From the NCBI GenBank assembly GCA_963965975.1, contig OZ014419.1:6342150-6406149 (forward strand): a stretch of 64,000 nucleotides of DNA, read 5' to 3'. The stretch's first letter is position 1. Every line of letters starts with the position of its first letter. The notes under the pieces are model-generated. The model was not told the origin of the DNA. It searched no databases and saw only the letters and a list, made by a program, of their open reading frames with translations. This DNA comes from Xestospongia bergquistia. Lineage: Eukaryota > Porifera > Demospongiae > Haplosclerida > Petrosiidae. The translations under genes and the position numbers were made by a program. Positions 25,755 through 41,000 of this stretch are shown here, piece after piece.

Positions 25755-25813
25755 ATGATGTCTTCTTCTCGAGTTTTACTACTAGAAACAGCAGATCAGG
25801 TCATTCCTATAGG
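25755..25813 (+). CDS. Possible orphan first exon
   Basis: An ATG-ATG start gives MMSSSRVLLLETADQVIPIG and ends at a textbook donor (GG|GTAAGA). No coding sequence that could follow it is visible in the next several kilobases, which are repeats. It may be the first exon of a gene with a long intron, a remnant of a gene interrupted by the repeat island, or chance. I do not recognise the peptide. Confidence 0.25.
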
Positions 25814-25911
25814 GTAAGACTGTTATAGTGTACATGTACAATTGATTATGTCACTTCTTTCCATCATTACTAAATGGCATTTCATAGTGCAACAATGAGG
25901 AAAACTTATAT

Positions 25912-25944
<33 letters not shown>

Positions 25945-26091
25945 GTAATAATATATGAATATACCAATAATTTATGGTTGTGCTAGCAATAAAATATTGT
26001 ACTTTAAATATTTATTTTATACCTTAGATTCTAAGCCTTAAAACATGGGATTCTAAATCTATGACACTGTCACAAAAAATTTGGTCCTGGT
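25814..26091. other. AT-rich spacer with TATA/TATG microsatellite
   Basis: Mostly AT-rich, with a short (TA)n(TATG)n run at about 25913-25945. Apart from this run I see nothing functional. Confidence 0.5.
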
Positions 26092-26121
26092 GCAAAATTT
26101 GGACCTAGGTCCAAATTTTGC
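26092..26121. repeat. 30-bp perfect palindrome around GGACCTAGGTCC
   Basis: A perfect inverted repeat with no spacer: half-site GCAAAATTTGGACCT followed by its exact reverse complement. A partial copy (AAAATTTGGTCC) sits just upstream, at about 26076-26087. Related palindromes occur near 30160-30290. Confidence 0.9.
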
Positions 26122-27340
26122 AACGAAAAGGCTACAAAATTAATTCCATCTTGGACCCATGCAAGGGTATCAGACTTTATAATTCGGTGAAGAGAAATGG
26201 AACTCAACACATACAAATCACTTTATATTATACTTGTGTCTACTTAAATGGAGAGTTTTAGCCACCTGGGGAACTTTTCAAGTGTCAAAAAGACAATGTC
26301 ACAGCAGAGAGAAGATGGGAACCTGACTAATGAAGTAAAAAGGAGAAAGGCTGACAAACTAGCAATGAGAAAAGGAGAAATGTGTTATGAGAAGAAGTTG
26401 GGACAACTTTGTAATATTTTTTTCAGTTTCTTTTACTGTCTTACAATAAGTTATAATAGTATTTCTATTTTCAGTGGGCGAGGTATGTACAATTGTTTCT
26501 TGTAAAACTAAAGGAATAAATGATGCATAATGTTATGTTGTAATAACAATCAGTATAATTATAATAATACAACAGCAATGGTAAGTAAACTGATTGTAGT
26601 TGCTTATTAAAGATATAATATTAAAGATAAAAAGTATTACAGTTTCAGTTAAAGATGTATTACAGTTTGAAAAAGTTACAGTTTCAAAAGAAATTGAATT
26701 CTAAACTTATTCAAGAAATTCAATTCTAATTGAATTGTATAATAATTAACTTTAATATCTTTGAAACTAAAGTTAAGATTGACTTTAAAAAAATGTTTTT
26801 TAAAAAAACAATTAATATAAAAGATAAAAGAAAAATAACAAACTAAAAAACAAGCTATAAAAGAAATAAATAACAAGCTATAAATGAGAAAACAATATAT
26901 AAACCATAAAAGAGAAAATTAAGAAAAAAAATAAGAAAAAAAATATAAAAGAAAACAACAAATTATCAACAAATTATAAAAGAAAAATTATTAAAAAAAC
27001 CTTTGAAACTAAAGTTAAGATTGACTTATTTTAGTGAAAATTGTTTTTTTTAGAACAAACTATAAAAGATTAAAGACAAAAATAGTTTAAAAGAATTAAA
27101 CTATAAGAATAAACTTTGAAACTAAAGTTAAGATTGACTTATTTTAGTGAAAACTGTTTTTTAGAACAAACTATTAAAGACAAAACTATTAAATTTAAAA
27201 GAATTAAACTATTTCTTAAGAAAAAAATAAAACTATAAAAAAATTACAGAAAAAATACAAATGAAAAATTAAAAAATAAAAATTAAATAATTTAAAAAAA
27301 TATATATATATAAATCAAATAAAAACAAAAAATATAAGAT
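26122..27340. repeat. Very AT-rich repetitive stretch
   Basis: Long A-rich and T-rich runs. The phrase TTTGAAACTAAAGTTAAGAT followed by TGACTT occurs three times (about 26760, 27002 and 27115), the last two with a shared extension (ATTTTAGTGAAAA). A short open frame at 26248-26505 has no recognisable domain. No supported gene. Confidence 0.7.
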
Positions 27341-27750
27341 AAAACTATCTCTGTAGTTGAAGAGCCCCCAAGAAGTCCAGTGAAGGTCTCCAATCCACCA
27401 AGAAGTTAAGTCCAGTGAAGGTCTCCAATTCAACAATAGTAGAAAAAAGAAGATGGAGAGTTCCCAAGAGTCCAGTCAGTCCACCAGTTGAGAACATAGA
27501 GGGAGAAAGAGAAGAATAACAACTGGATCACTAAAGAATGGATGAAAAGTGGATGGATGGATGGAAAGACAGCTCACCTTTTTCACCAGTGCTGCTCCTG
27601 CAGGGAAAGAAAAAGAGAGTAGTTATGAACTGTTGGTGACAATGAATAGATAGAGAGTGAAGAGAGACAGAGGAAGCGAAAAAGGACCACCAACCTACAC
27701 ACACACACACAGCACACACACACGCACCCTAGAAGATCAGAGCTCCCCCC
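27341..27750. repeat. Purine-rich stretch with short direct repeats
   Basis: The phrase AGTCCAGTGAAGGTCTCCAA is repeated at about 27376 and 27411, then a GGA/GAA-rich segment and a (CA)n run near 27700. No gene supported; open frames on the minus strand here are low-complexity. Confidence 0.6.
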
Positions 27751-27755
27751 CGCCA

Positions 27756-27800
27756 CTCGGCGGCCTGAGATATTAAAAAAAAATTTTTTAGGCCGCCGAG
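27756..27800. repeat. GC-rich hairpin with A/T loop
   Basis: CTCGGCGGCCT (27756-27766) is the exact reverse complement of AGGCCGCCGAG (27790-27800). The 23-base loop contains a run of nine A followed by six T. A few more outer pairs (CCGC with GCGG) are possible with a bulge. It stands out sharply in an AT-rich region. Confidence 0.85.
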
Positions 27801-27967
27801 CGGCAGGAGGGAGATAATTTTTAGGGATTGTATGAGTGTGTGTATGGTGTATAGGCTGAATAGCCCAAAAAAAATAAAAATAAAAATAAAAAAGAAGAGG
27901 AAAGAAGGCTTGAAGGAAGTAGAGAGGAGAGAATGGACAGGAGAGCAACTCATCTTTTTGATCAAGA

Positions 27968-28540
27968 GAACACCAGAGAACTGAGAACAATCAATCCATC
28001 AGTGAACTGAGAAGAATCAAAACATCAGTGAACTGGAACAATCAAAATATCAGAGAACTGAGAACAATCAATCCATCAGTGAACTGAGAAGAATTAAAAT
28101 ATCAGTGAACTGGAACAATCAATCCATTGGAGAACTGAACAATCAAAATAGTGAAAACACAATCAATCCATTGGAGAACTGAACAATCAAAATATCAGAT
28201 AACTGAGAACAATCAATCCATCAGTGAACTGAGAAGAATCAAAATATCAGTGAACTGGAACAATCAATCCATTGGAGAACTGAACAATCAAAATATCAGA
28301 GAACTGAGAACAATCAATCCATCAGTGAACTGAAAAGAATCAAAATATCAGTGAACTGGAACAATCAATCCATTGGAGAACTAGTACTGAACAATCAAAA
28401 TATGAGAGAACTGAAAACAATCAATCCATCAGAGAACTGAGAACAAGCTAAGCAAAATATCAGAGAACTGAGAACAATCAAATCCATCAGAGAACTGAAA
28501 ACAAGCTAAGCAAAATACTGAGAACAATCAAAGACGAGTA
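27968..28540. repeat. Minisatellite with GAACTGA/ACAATCAA units
   Basis: Nested tandem repeats built from phrases GAGAACTGAGAACAATCAA, TCCATCAGTGAACTGAGAAG and TGGAACAATCAATCCATTGG. A higher-order unit of about 100 bases recurs roughly five times, with decay at the right end. Frames open across it are repeat artefacts. Confidence 0.9.
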
Positions 28541-29392
28541 GTAGCGACGAAGACCCACGGGGGTCTGTTACCTTGTATAACCTTGAAACATGAAGTCCTT
28601 TTATGTTATCAAGATATCTCTGTCATACTTCATTTTGACAAACACAAGGCACAAACCTGTGACAATTTCAATTTGGCGGGAAATTCTGGCACACTATTGG
28701 CTCGTCAGGCGTGTATCTGATATTTCCCGCCATAATAATGGTGGTCACGCGTTTCCTTGCTAGGTGTGTACACGTGCTCTTGGTTTAATAATTATTTATT
28801 TTAATCAAGTTGTATTTCCTTTAGGTATTAAAATTAACGTTTATTATTTAATTTGCTGTTTGTTAACAATTTAATTTTAGGGTTCAGTGTCTATCAATAC
28901 ACACAAATTTTATTTTTAATTACACACATATGATAAAATTGTATTGAAACACTTCAATTTACTAGTGCTGATGAAAAACATAGATGTGTGCTAACTGTGC
29001 TTTTTATTATTGGACTCTCCTTGACTAGACTGGAGACCTTTCAATTTTCCTGACAAGATCAACTCTGAAGCAAGAGCACCCACTATAGATACATAGATAC
29101 TTACCATTAGTATCATCAAACTGACAATAATTTTATGTTTTGTAAAATGATATTAAATATTCAGGATAAATTTGCAAAATCAAATTATTAACATATGTTG
29201 AGTAGACTGTTACTCTTGCTAATCAAACCAGAGACAAACACACCATTATCAGCATTAACTAGATCTAGATAGAGTCCAAAACAGAACTCTTCTGGACTGA
29301 TACCCATTCCAATGTGACATTAACAATGTCAAGAAAGAGTAATCTAAAATTGGTTTTGTTAAAGTGTACTTGGTCACTGATATAAATATTGA
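28541..29392. other. Repeat-island spacer with E2F-like inverted pair
   Basis: No supported gene. Apart from the paired E2F-type motifs listed separately it is AT-rich unique-looking sequence. Confidence 0.5.
28672..28732. promoter_or_regulatory. Inverted pair of E2F consensus sites
   Basis: TTTGGCGGGAAA (28672-28683), a classic E2F site, faces ATTTCCCGCCA (28722-28732). The shared arms TGGCGGGAAAT and ATTTCCCGCCA are exact reverse complements, 37 bases apart, with a CCAAT box on the minus strand (ATTGG) between them. This could be a cell-cycle promoter with no visible gene, or the inverted repeat of a mobile element. The function is inferred. Confidence 0.5.
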
Positions 29393-29466
29393 ACCCACAG
29401 TTTGCTACTGTTTATTAATAGCAGAAGTATTGCAAATTAAATCATTAACAGTAGCAAACTGTGGGT
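29393..29466. repeat. Inverted repeat, 20-bp perfect arms
   Basis: ACCCACAGTTTGCTACTGTT (29393-29412) and its exact reverse complement (29447-29466) flank a 34-base loop. The arm start (GAACCCACAG) is repeated once more at 29473-29482. Size and form resemble a MITE. Confidence 0.9.
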
Positions 29467-29482
29467 CCAATTGAACCCACAG

Positions 29483-29516
29483 TAAGTAGTATAAATATTA
29501 ATATTTATACTACTTA
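29483..29516. repeat. 34-bp perfect palindrome
   Basis: Half-site TAAGTAGTATAAATATT is followed directly by its exact reverse complement. It lies 16 bases after the previous inverted repeat and just before the decayed element ORF. Confidence 0.9.
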
Positions 29517-29524
29517 GCTCTTTT

Positions 29525-30067
29525 CCAATAGAGTGTGTGGATCCAACAAACAAGAAAAATGTCCCAACCATATATTGAATACAAGAATTAACACATTGTT
29601 TCTGTCAGACAGAAAATCATTGATCAATGATAGGTTGCTGAGTAACACAGTCATTACTGCTGCACAGAAGTTTCTGAAAGATGCCTATCCAAACATTGGT
29701 GGACATTTTGCAAATGTTTGTGAGGTTTTTCGTTAGCTTTTGCCACATCTCTTTGTGGATGGGCAAACCCCAACACAAATAATCTATATTCAACATCAAT
29801 TCAGGGACCACCTTTGTCACTGTCTTGAAAATAAGACAATTAACCCATTCCCCTGCCAGCGGTGAAAAAAGAAGCAAAACAACGTGTTGCTGATATTAAA
29901 TTCGGAGTATACTACAAGTGTTGTCAAGCAGAAGGGGGTAGAATGATTAAGTACAAAGGCTGCAAAGACTGATATTATGAAGATTGTGTTGAAATCTCAA
30001 GAGCCATTTGGCAGACCAAGAGGCACATATCATGGATATGTGGCACTTGTGTAAAAACTCTTAATTA
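29525..30067 (+). pseudogene. Decayed C48-protease/PHD-like mobile-element protein fragment
   Basis: Fragments in several frames resemble the Ulp1/C48-like proteins often carried by multicopy elements in sponges and cnidarians. First comes LINDRLLSNTVITAAQKFLK then DAYPNIGG, the start of the protease fold. Then, after frameshifts, IQHQFRDHLCHCLENKTINP and FPCQR from its end. Last comes a Cys-rich tail with YKCCQ, YYEDCVEIS and WICGTC that looks like a PHD-type zinc finger. The catalytic centre is missing, a TGA interrupts the finger before YYEDC, and several shifts are needed, so it is not functional. The family assignment is from remembered patterns, not a search. Confidence 0.5.
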
Positions 30068-30159
30068 ATTGTAACATTACCTATATTATTATATAACCTA
30101 TAATTACATAACATATGCTGTCTTTACTTAGATTATATGCTATCACAAGGATACCTAGG

Positions 30160-30290
30160 ACCAAATTTTGCTGCCAAAAGTGGACCTATCTCTGGGAAAA
30201 AATTTTGCAGTATAGGTCCAAATTAGGCAGCAAGATTGAGTCCTAGGTCCAAATTGAACTTGCATAAATTGGACCTAGGTCCAATTTTAA
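30160..30290. repeat. Cluster of GGACC/GGTCC palindromic motifs
   Basis: Several variants of (T)AGGACCAAATTT, AGGTCCAAATT and GGACCTAGGTCC, including a perfect 22-base palindrome at 30266-30287 (half-site AAATTGGACCT). They match the 30-bp palindrome at 26092 in core sequence. Confidence 0.85.
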
Positions 30291-30441
30291 CTAGGAACAA
30301 ATTTGCCATGACAACACCATAAGTTGTAGGATAGACACTTTGAACAAAGATTATTGGTTACATTCTAGTCTTCTTAGAAACATCAGAGTAACTAAATTAT
30401 CTTTCAAACCATGTGCCTTAATAACCAATACTATATACTAA

Positions 30442-31083
30442 TAATGGAGACACTGAAATATACATTACTACTACAGAACATAGGTGTGTCTATGTACTGA
30501 ACAGTGAAGAAGAGGTAGTTGAAAGAGATCACTTACCAAATTGTAAGTGTTTTAAATCTGACAAGTTCAAACTGAAAGCAGTCAGTGATACAGTACAGGT
30601 GTTACATTCTGATGACACTCCCTATTGTGTACTGAAAGGATTTGGTATGGTATCTGATATAACATTTACTGAAGATGACACAATCATGGTTGCTGATAGC
30701 TGGCGACGTGAGATTGTAGCAGTGCCTCTACTTCAAATACCATATAGTTTGTACATAAATGTATTCAAACAATTCTTCTTCATCTCAAGGAGTTACCTGT
30801 TTCGTTGTTACCTCCAAAACTTGCTTCACTTTTCACACAGTGGATGCAGGTTGTGAAAGTTAATGTAAAGTCTTTAAAAAAAACGTCAGCATCTGTGGAG
30901 CCTTTTTATTTAAAGTTAAAACCTGGCCTGGAATTTTATACAATACGCAGAATGATTCATAGACGTTCTGATAACTGGTCAGATATTGTATCAATATATG
31001 TGTGCGGCTGTCGACATCTTGTACCAAATCACTCTATATTGAGACCAGAATGGAGTCATTTAGAAGTCACATTTTTAGAGTGA
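30442..31083 (+). pseudogene. Unidentified coding-like fragment, possibly frameshifted
   Basis: An open frame (from about NGDTEIYITTTEHRCVYVLN to FGMVSDITFTEDDTIMVADS and WRREIVAV) vaguely resembles an NHL-type strand set. From about 30740 the sense continues in another frame (LKELPVSLLPPKLASLFTQW and onward) to LEVTFLE and a TGA at 31081. No splice site clearly joins the two. I cannot name it; it may be a broken NHL/TRIM-type copy or an unknown element gene. Confidence 0.35.
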
Positions 31084-31426
31084 AGACAACCTGATCAACA
31101 ACATTGCAGTATACATACATATAATATATAGAAAGAGAGAGAGAGCTCTGAACCTTTTTGATGCTCCAATGTTTTATATGTTTGTCAGTGACATCTAATA
31201 TTAGTCTACAATTAATACTGAAATAAATGTAGTGTATTAACTAAATATAAAAATGTGGTTAAAATGTGACAGTATATTGTCACTAACAATAGTCACACTA
31301 CAAAGAAAATATCGATCAATCAATCATTAGGACAAACTAAATACAATAATTACTAAGAGATTAACTGATAAATTTGAAAAGAAAAAAGGAATGGAAAAAA
31401 GGAACACAAAATAGAGAATTGTCCTA
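31084..31426. other. Spacer after the repeat island
   Basis: AT-rich 3' flank of the SHARK-type kinase gene with a short GA run at about 31130-31144. Nothing else is seen. Confidence 0.5.
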
Positions 31427-36183
<4,757 letters not shown>

Positions 36184-36538
36184 CTTGAATAAGAGAATAG
36201 GGAAGAGAGAACAACCTGAAAAATTATTCCTTCTCTTGTTTTATGATATCGATATTTGTACGACTGTTCTTGATTTTCTAAGGACAGCACTGCAATACTA
36301 CTGAATACATGTGTACAGTAGATATCGAGTAGTAATAACAGCTTAAAATAATCCCTTCTCCTGAAGAGGACTGCTGAGGGAAATCTCTAATTACAAGTGA
36401 CCACACCCCCTATAAAAAATGGAACTTATAATCAAGTTACGCTTTTAGTTGGCCACGCCCCAAGGTGGTCATGGTGGCGTCCCATAGTTGGGGGAATGAC
36501 CGAACTATAACTACTCCCACTTGTCTTTCCTAACAGTT
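36184..36538. promoter_or_regulatory. Divergent intergenic region, kinase and EPSTI1-like genes
   Basis: The 355 bases between the start codons of two divergent genes, probably a shared promoter region. I see no convincing TATA box or named site. Its right part (36400-36500) is richer in G and C. Confidence 0.45.
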
Positions 36539-37811
36539 ATGAGCTATACCATTCCTCCAAAACCTGCTCGCAGTGTGCAAAGGTGACCGCCTCCTGGCAC
36601 AGATACAAGGAGAGAAAAAGACCATCTTTATGATCAGTCATCTGATGATACTATACAAGATGGAAGCCTCCCACAGCTGAACCCACATTCAAGACGGAAC
36701 CATTAGTTAGTTAATAGCCACTAGACCTACTACCTATGCATAGAGTATGTAGTATACTGTAATCTGTGGACCAGATTTTGTCTATTTAATTTTAGTATGA
36801 GACTCAACTGCAATCCAACCTCAAGTCAAGCAGTTGTAATATATTTCAAATGCAGGTAGCAAAAGTCACAACTATGTGATCATTTTGCATGAAAAAATGA
36901 GGTACTTTAGCATTCATCCTTTACTATTAATATCCCATTATAATTATATAGCCTTCTTTATCATATCGTAGACATGTCTAACATATTGAATTAGTATTAC
37001 ACAACAATATAGGGATTGGTTTCTAGACTCAAAAATATTACCAGTTATATACTGATTTCATGTTAACAATATTCCTACTATCATTATAGTAACTAGTAAA
37101 TTTTGTTATGATATAGTGCTAGTGGTTATCATGTGATAGCTCCTGATCCCGTAAAGAACTCGAAACTCAAGCAAAGTAATCATTACTATTTCTATGATTC
37201 TTTATTAATGGCTGGATCATCTAGTGGCAAGAGATGAAGAAGAAGCTCACTTACAGCATCAACAACACAAAAAACATTTGAGGACCACTCATTTAAGTGC
37301 ACCCCCAAAAACATTGGGTATCTATGACACCTTTTTTTGTCTATATTATAATATTTGTGATGACAGGAGGACCTATTCTATCCACTGAAGAGATTGATGA
37401 TATGAGAGCAAAGCAGGAGAGGGAAGCACAAATAGAAGAGAAATATAGTGCCATTCGTCAAAAAGTAAAAGGAACATTACATTAAATAAGCTTTAGTCTT
37501 TTTTTCTCTCTCTGTTTGTGTGTGTCAAAGGTGAGGAGAGAAGAAAGAAAGAAAGAGGAACGAAGAAGAGAAGCAGAAAAGATTGAAGAACATAAGAGAC
37601 AGCAAAGAGAAAAGGCAAGTGATTCATTATTACCATCAGTTTATGCTAAAAACATATGACATATGTACTAGGGTGAGAGACTAGAGAGAAAAAAGGCTGT
37701 GGAAGAACCTATTAGACAAGATGAAATAAGAAGGTATGTAATATACTAAACATGCTTGTACTTTTGTATCTATTATACAGAGCAAGATTAGCATATTTTG
37801 ACACACAGTAA
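36539..37811 (+). CDS. EPSTI1-like coiled-coil protein
   Basis: A small six-exon gene assembled from splice sites: 36539 to about 36581, 37232-37317, 37367-37464, 37531-37614, 37672-37733 and 37781-37811. The phases agree throughout. The peptide starts MSYTIPPKPARSVQR, continues DEEEAHLQHQQ, then APPKTLGG, STEEIDDMRAKQEREAQIEE, KYSAIRQK, and a highly charged helix (VRREERKKEERRREAEKIEE), ending RARLAYFDTQ. The order (Y-T-x-I-P-P, a charged stretch, LGG, then a KY-containing coiled coil) is that of epithelial-stromal interaction protein 1, an interferon-induced protein in vertebrates. It is shorter than human EPSTI1. The intron after 37614 starts with GC (AAG|GCAAGT). The family call rests on pattern memory; coding status is well supported by the consistent splicing. 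Confidence 0.65.
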
Positions 37812-38086
37812 TATACATAATAAAGTAAAGTACATTTCTGGTTGTAGCTGTAGTGAACAAGTCAATTGTATTATATTGTTAAATTTTTACTTCTCAATAT
37901 TTTCTTTAAGCTGTGTTAAACATATAATCTATCAACATATATTGTGGTTGATTTCATATAATATCACATGTACATGTACATGACATATATAAGATGTGTA
38001 TAAAGATTAAGTTAATGCAATGAATGAAATACAAATTAATGATCAACATAATATAAATTTCACTATTCATGTACACACTATAAACT

Positions 38087-41000
38087 CTATAAGCCAGATG
38101 TTTCCTCTTCATCAGATTCAACATTAACAGAAGTAGGCCTACTGTATTGAGAGATTGATGAAGAAGGGAAATAATTAAGAGATTCACTAAGTCCCTTTTC
38201 GTAAAGTTTCTTAGTTCTTCCAGGACTTTTGTTTTGAGGTTTTTGAGGAACAGGTGGAGGAACTTTTTTATTAGAACCTACATTTTTGGGAGATGGAGTT
38301 TGTGTTTTTACTACTGATTCAGCTGTATCTTCAATTTCATGTTCCTTGTTAGCTAATCTGCTTCTCTCCTCTCTTGGCTGACCAGTTTGTTCATCTGGTT
38401 GATCTTGATCTGAATGAATAGATGTTTCTCGTAAAAGACGAGGCCTTCGTTGCCTCAGATTATCATCTGAGACTTTGGGCTCTTCAGAGGTCGAGAGTTG
38501 AGGAGAGAGTTTGTGAGGCTGCTGCAAAGGACTAGTTGATTCTGGTGATTTGTAAATTGAAGAGGAGAGAGGAGAGAGTGTAAAAGAAGAATGAACTTCA
38601 GCTGCTATAGTTAAAGGAAGCACTTCGTTCTCAAGACTTTGAACAGGAGAAACAGATGATGAGATAGGCCCAGGATAGGATATTGAGCTGCGTGGTGTAT
38701 CTAAGCCAGACTCTTCACCATCTGCATCAGTACTATTCTGTGGTACCACTTTCATTTGTCTTTTTTTCTGTTCACTTCGAGGCACTCTACGATGATGTTG
38801 AAGCATTGGTTTCACCTCTACTTCTTCACCTTCTTCATCCTTTTCTTGTGTAGCTTTTTGTCTGACTGAAGTATGTTCAAAAGGTTTTGCATCAGGAGAC
38901 TTCAATGTCTCATTGACAAAACCGACCATTTGCCTTGGGCTTATTGAGCTGGCTGATACAGGAACAGATGCTGCAGGTGATTGTTTCAGAATTCCTTTCT
39001 TTTTCCTCTCTTGAAGGGATGGGTAGAAGTCTTCAGTCTCTTTGAGGCTTAATGTAGTTGGACGTTTGTGCAACATGGGATTACTGTGTGGTGATGGATG
39101 CATGGGACTTTCTTGTTTAAGCTCAGAGATTGATGCAATATCATTTTCACCAGAAGAGACAGTGGCATCTGTTTCTCTTGCTGCTTCTAATATAACTGGG
39201 AAATTAGGGGGTTTTGAGTTTCGACGTTTTGCAGAGACTGCTTTTGCTTGCTGTTGTTGGTAGGGATCTTCAAGAGCTCGCCCAAAAGAAGGTACTATTC
39301 CAGTATCAAGAGACAGGCTAACATCAGTGGAGTGATACTCTGATACAGACTTCTGAGTAATGTGCAGTTCAGGGAGAAACTCTTTCTCAAGATTGTTCAG
39401 CAATTCTTGTTTGCTGAGAGAGACAGGATTTAGAGCACTGTTTTGGCTAAGGAAGGTACATTTTTGAAGGCAGTGCATGAGAGTGCTTCTAAGTGGTGGA
39501 ATATCATTAAGAGTGTTGCTTTGTTGTATGACAGTCAACTGTAGGAAAAAATTAACTATTACACTGAGAGTTTGTAGCATTAAACAATATTTATAGTATT
39601 AAGATATATGCCTAGAGTTCAAGGAATTGTCACTGAAATTAATTGACTACTAGCAAACTGACTATCAGAACTGGTTAGTCATGTTTTACCTGTTTTTCTA
39701 TGACATGGACAGTGTGCCATATGATTGGGAAAATAGGCACTCGTGAGAGAAGGAGAAATGTCTCCAAGAAATCAAGAAATATAGAACAGAAAAAGATATA
39801 CATCTCATTGGCATTATCTAGTAGGAAGAGGAGGAAAAAAGTCAAAATGTATATTTTTCAAATTTCATGATATCATTTACCTCCAAAGGCTGAATATCGA
39901 TGTGAACTGCCAAAATCTAAAATAAGTTACATGAGTCACATGACACAATTGTTAGGTTCTTCTACATTTATTATACATACCATATTTGGTCGCCAGAGTC
40001 AAGATTTCATGACCAACTTTTAACCACAATTCCAAGGAGAAATTTGCTTCATAAGCACAGATTAACACCTTAAGATCTAATTAACAAGAATACTGGTTAC
40101 CATGACAAGTACAAGTAGAGTTTCACCTGTGAAAAATCTTTTAATTTGGAGTTGGTTTGCTGACGATCGATATTTTATGATGTAATGAATTTGTTCTCCC
40201 ATTTGAAAGATTGTTTCCATTATAAATAGAATATCATCTTCATCAATGTAAGAAGAGTCTTCTACAGAATTGACAGATGAATGAGCAGATGGAGAATGAA
40301 TGGACAAGTACATCAATGAATGGGATTAATGAATGAAGTACCTCTTAATCCAATTTTGACTGCTAATGGTAGAAATAGCCTCTTCCAAACAAAAGAGCTC
40401 TCTGTGTCTTTGAAATGTAACTTACCAGAGAACAACGTCCGTAAGAACACTCTAAAATAGACATATTAATTACTACACTTATGAACAAGAAAATGTATAT
40501 AAAAATAGTAAAGAGAATATATGAATAGAAAAGGGAGAAAAACAGTGTATTAAAGTGTGGACAAGACAAACCTGTGTCTTCTATTGTGTGTAGTAGCTAA
40601 TGTTATAGATATTAAGTTAACAAGTACACAAGTGAACTCATATGGAGCATCAAAAATAAAGGGCTGAAATTGAGGTTTAGTACGAGTAGATGCAGAAGTA
40701 CTGAAAGTAGTGGAAGCTTTGACAATAAGACACATTTCTAGAATACTCTAAAAAAAGAGATATTTGAAATGATATTTTATTCTTCCTCTTTCCCACTTAT
40801 TGTCTTATTAGTACATTATTACCTTCAATTTAGTTAAAATAGCTTCATTGTCTGTTATCAATGAAGGATGCTTTTCAATGCACATACAAAAACATTTCAA
40901 AACTGTCTTCAAACCTTCCCAAACATAGTCACTCAAATGAACACGCTCTTTCTAAAAAATAAATTATAAAGTAAAGGAATCATATCACATTTACAATGAC

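Noticed and set aside
26248-26505. An 85-codon plus-strand open frame
   Set aside because: No recognisable domain, in a repeat-rich region, and its second half is hydrophobic low complexity.
27531-27990. Overlapping minus-strand open frames rich in Cys, Phe and Leu
   Set aside because: Low-complexity sequence within the repeat island, crossing a hairpin and CA tract; no domain.
27968-28540. Regularly spaced repeats resembling a CRISPR array
   Set aside because: The spacers repeat too and units are nested; eukaryotic context; it is a minisatellite.
29960-29975. In-frame TGA in the zinc-finger-like tail as a possible selenocysteine codon
   Set aside because: The surrounding ORF has several other breaks, so simple decay explains it.
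36582-36730. Open frame of about 50 codons directly after an in-frame TGA in the EPSTI1-like gene, suggesting stop readthrough
   Set aside because: A donor at the end of exon 1 and an acceptor at 37231 give a phase-consistent join to the next homologous exon, so this stretch is intron.
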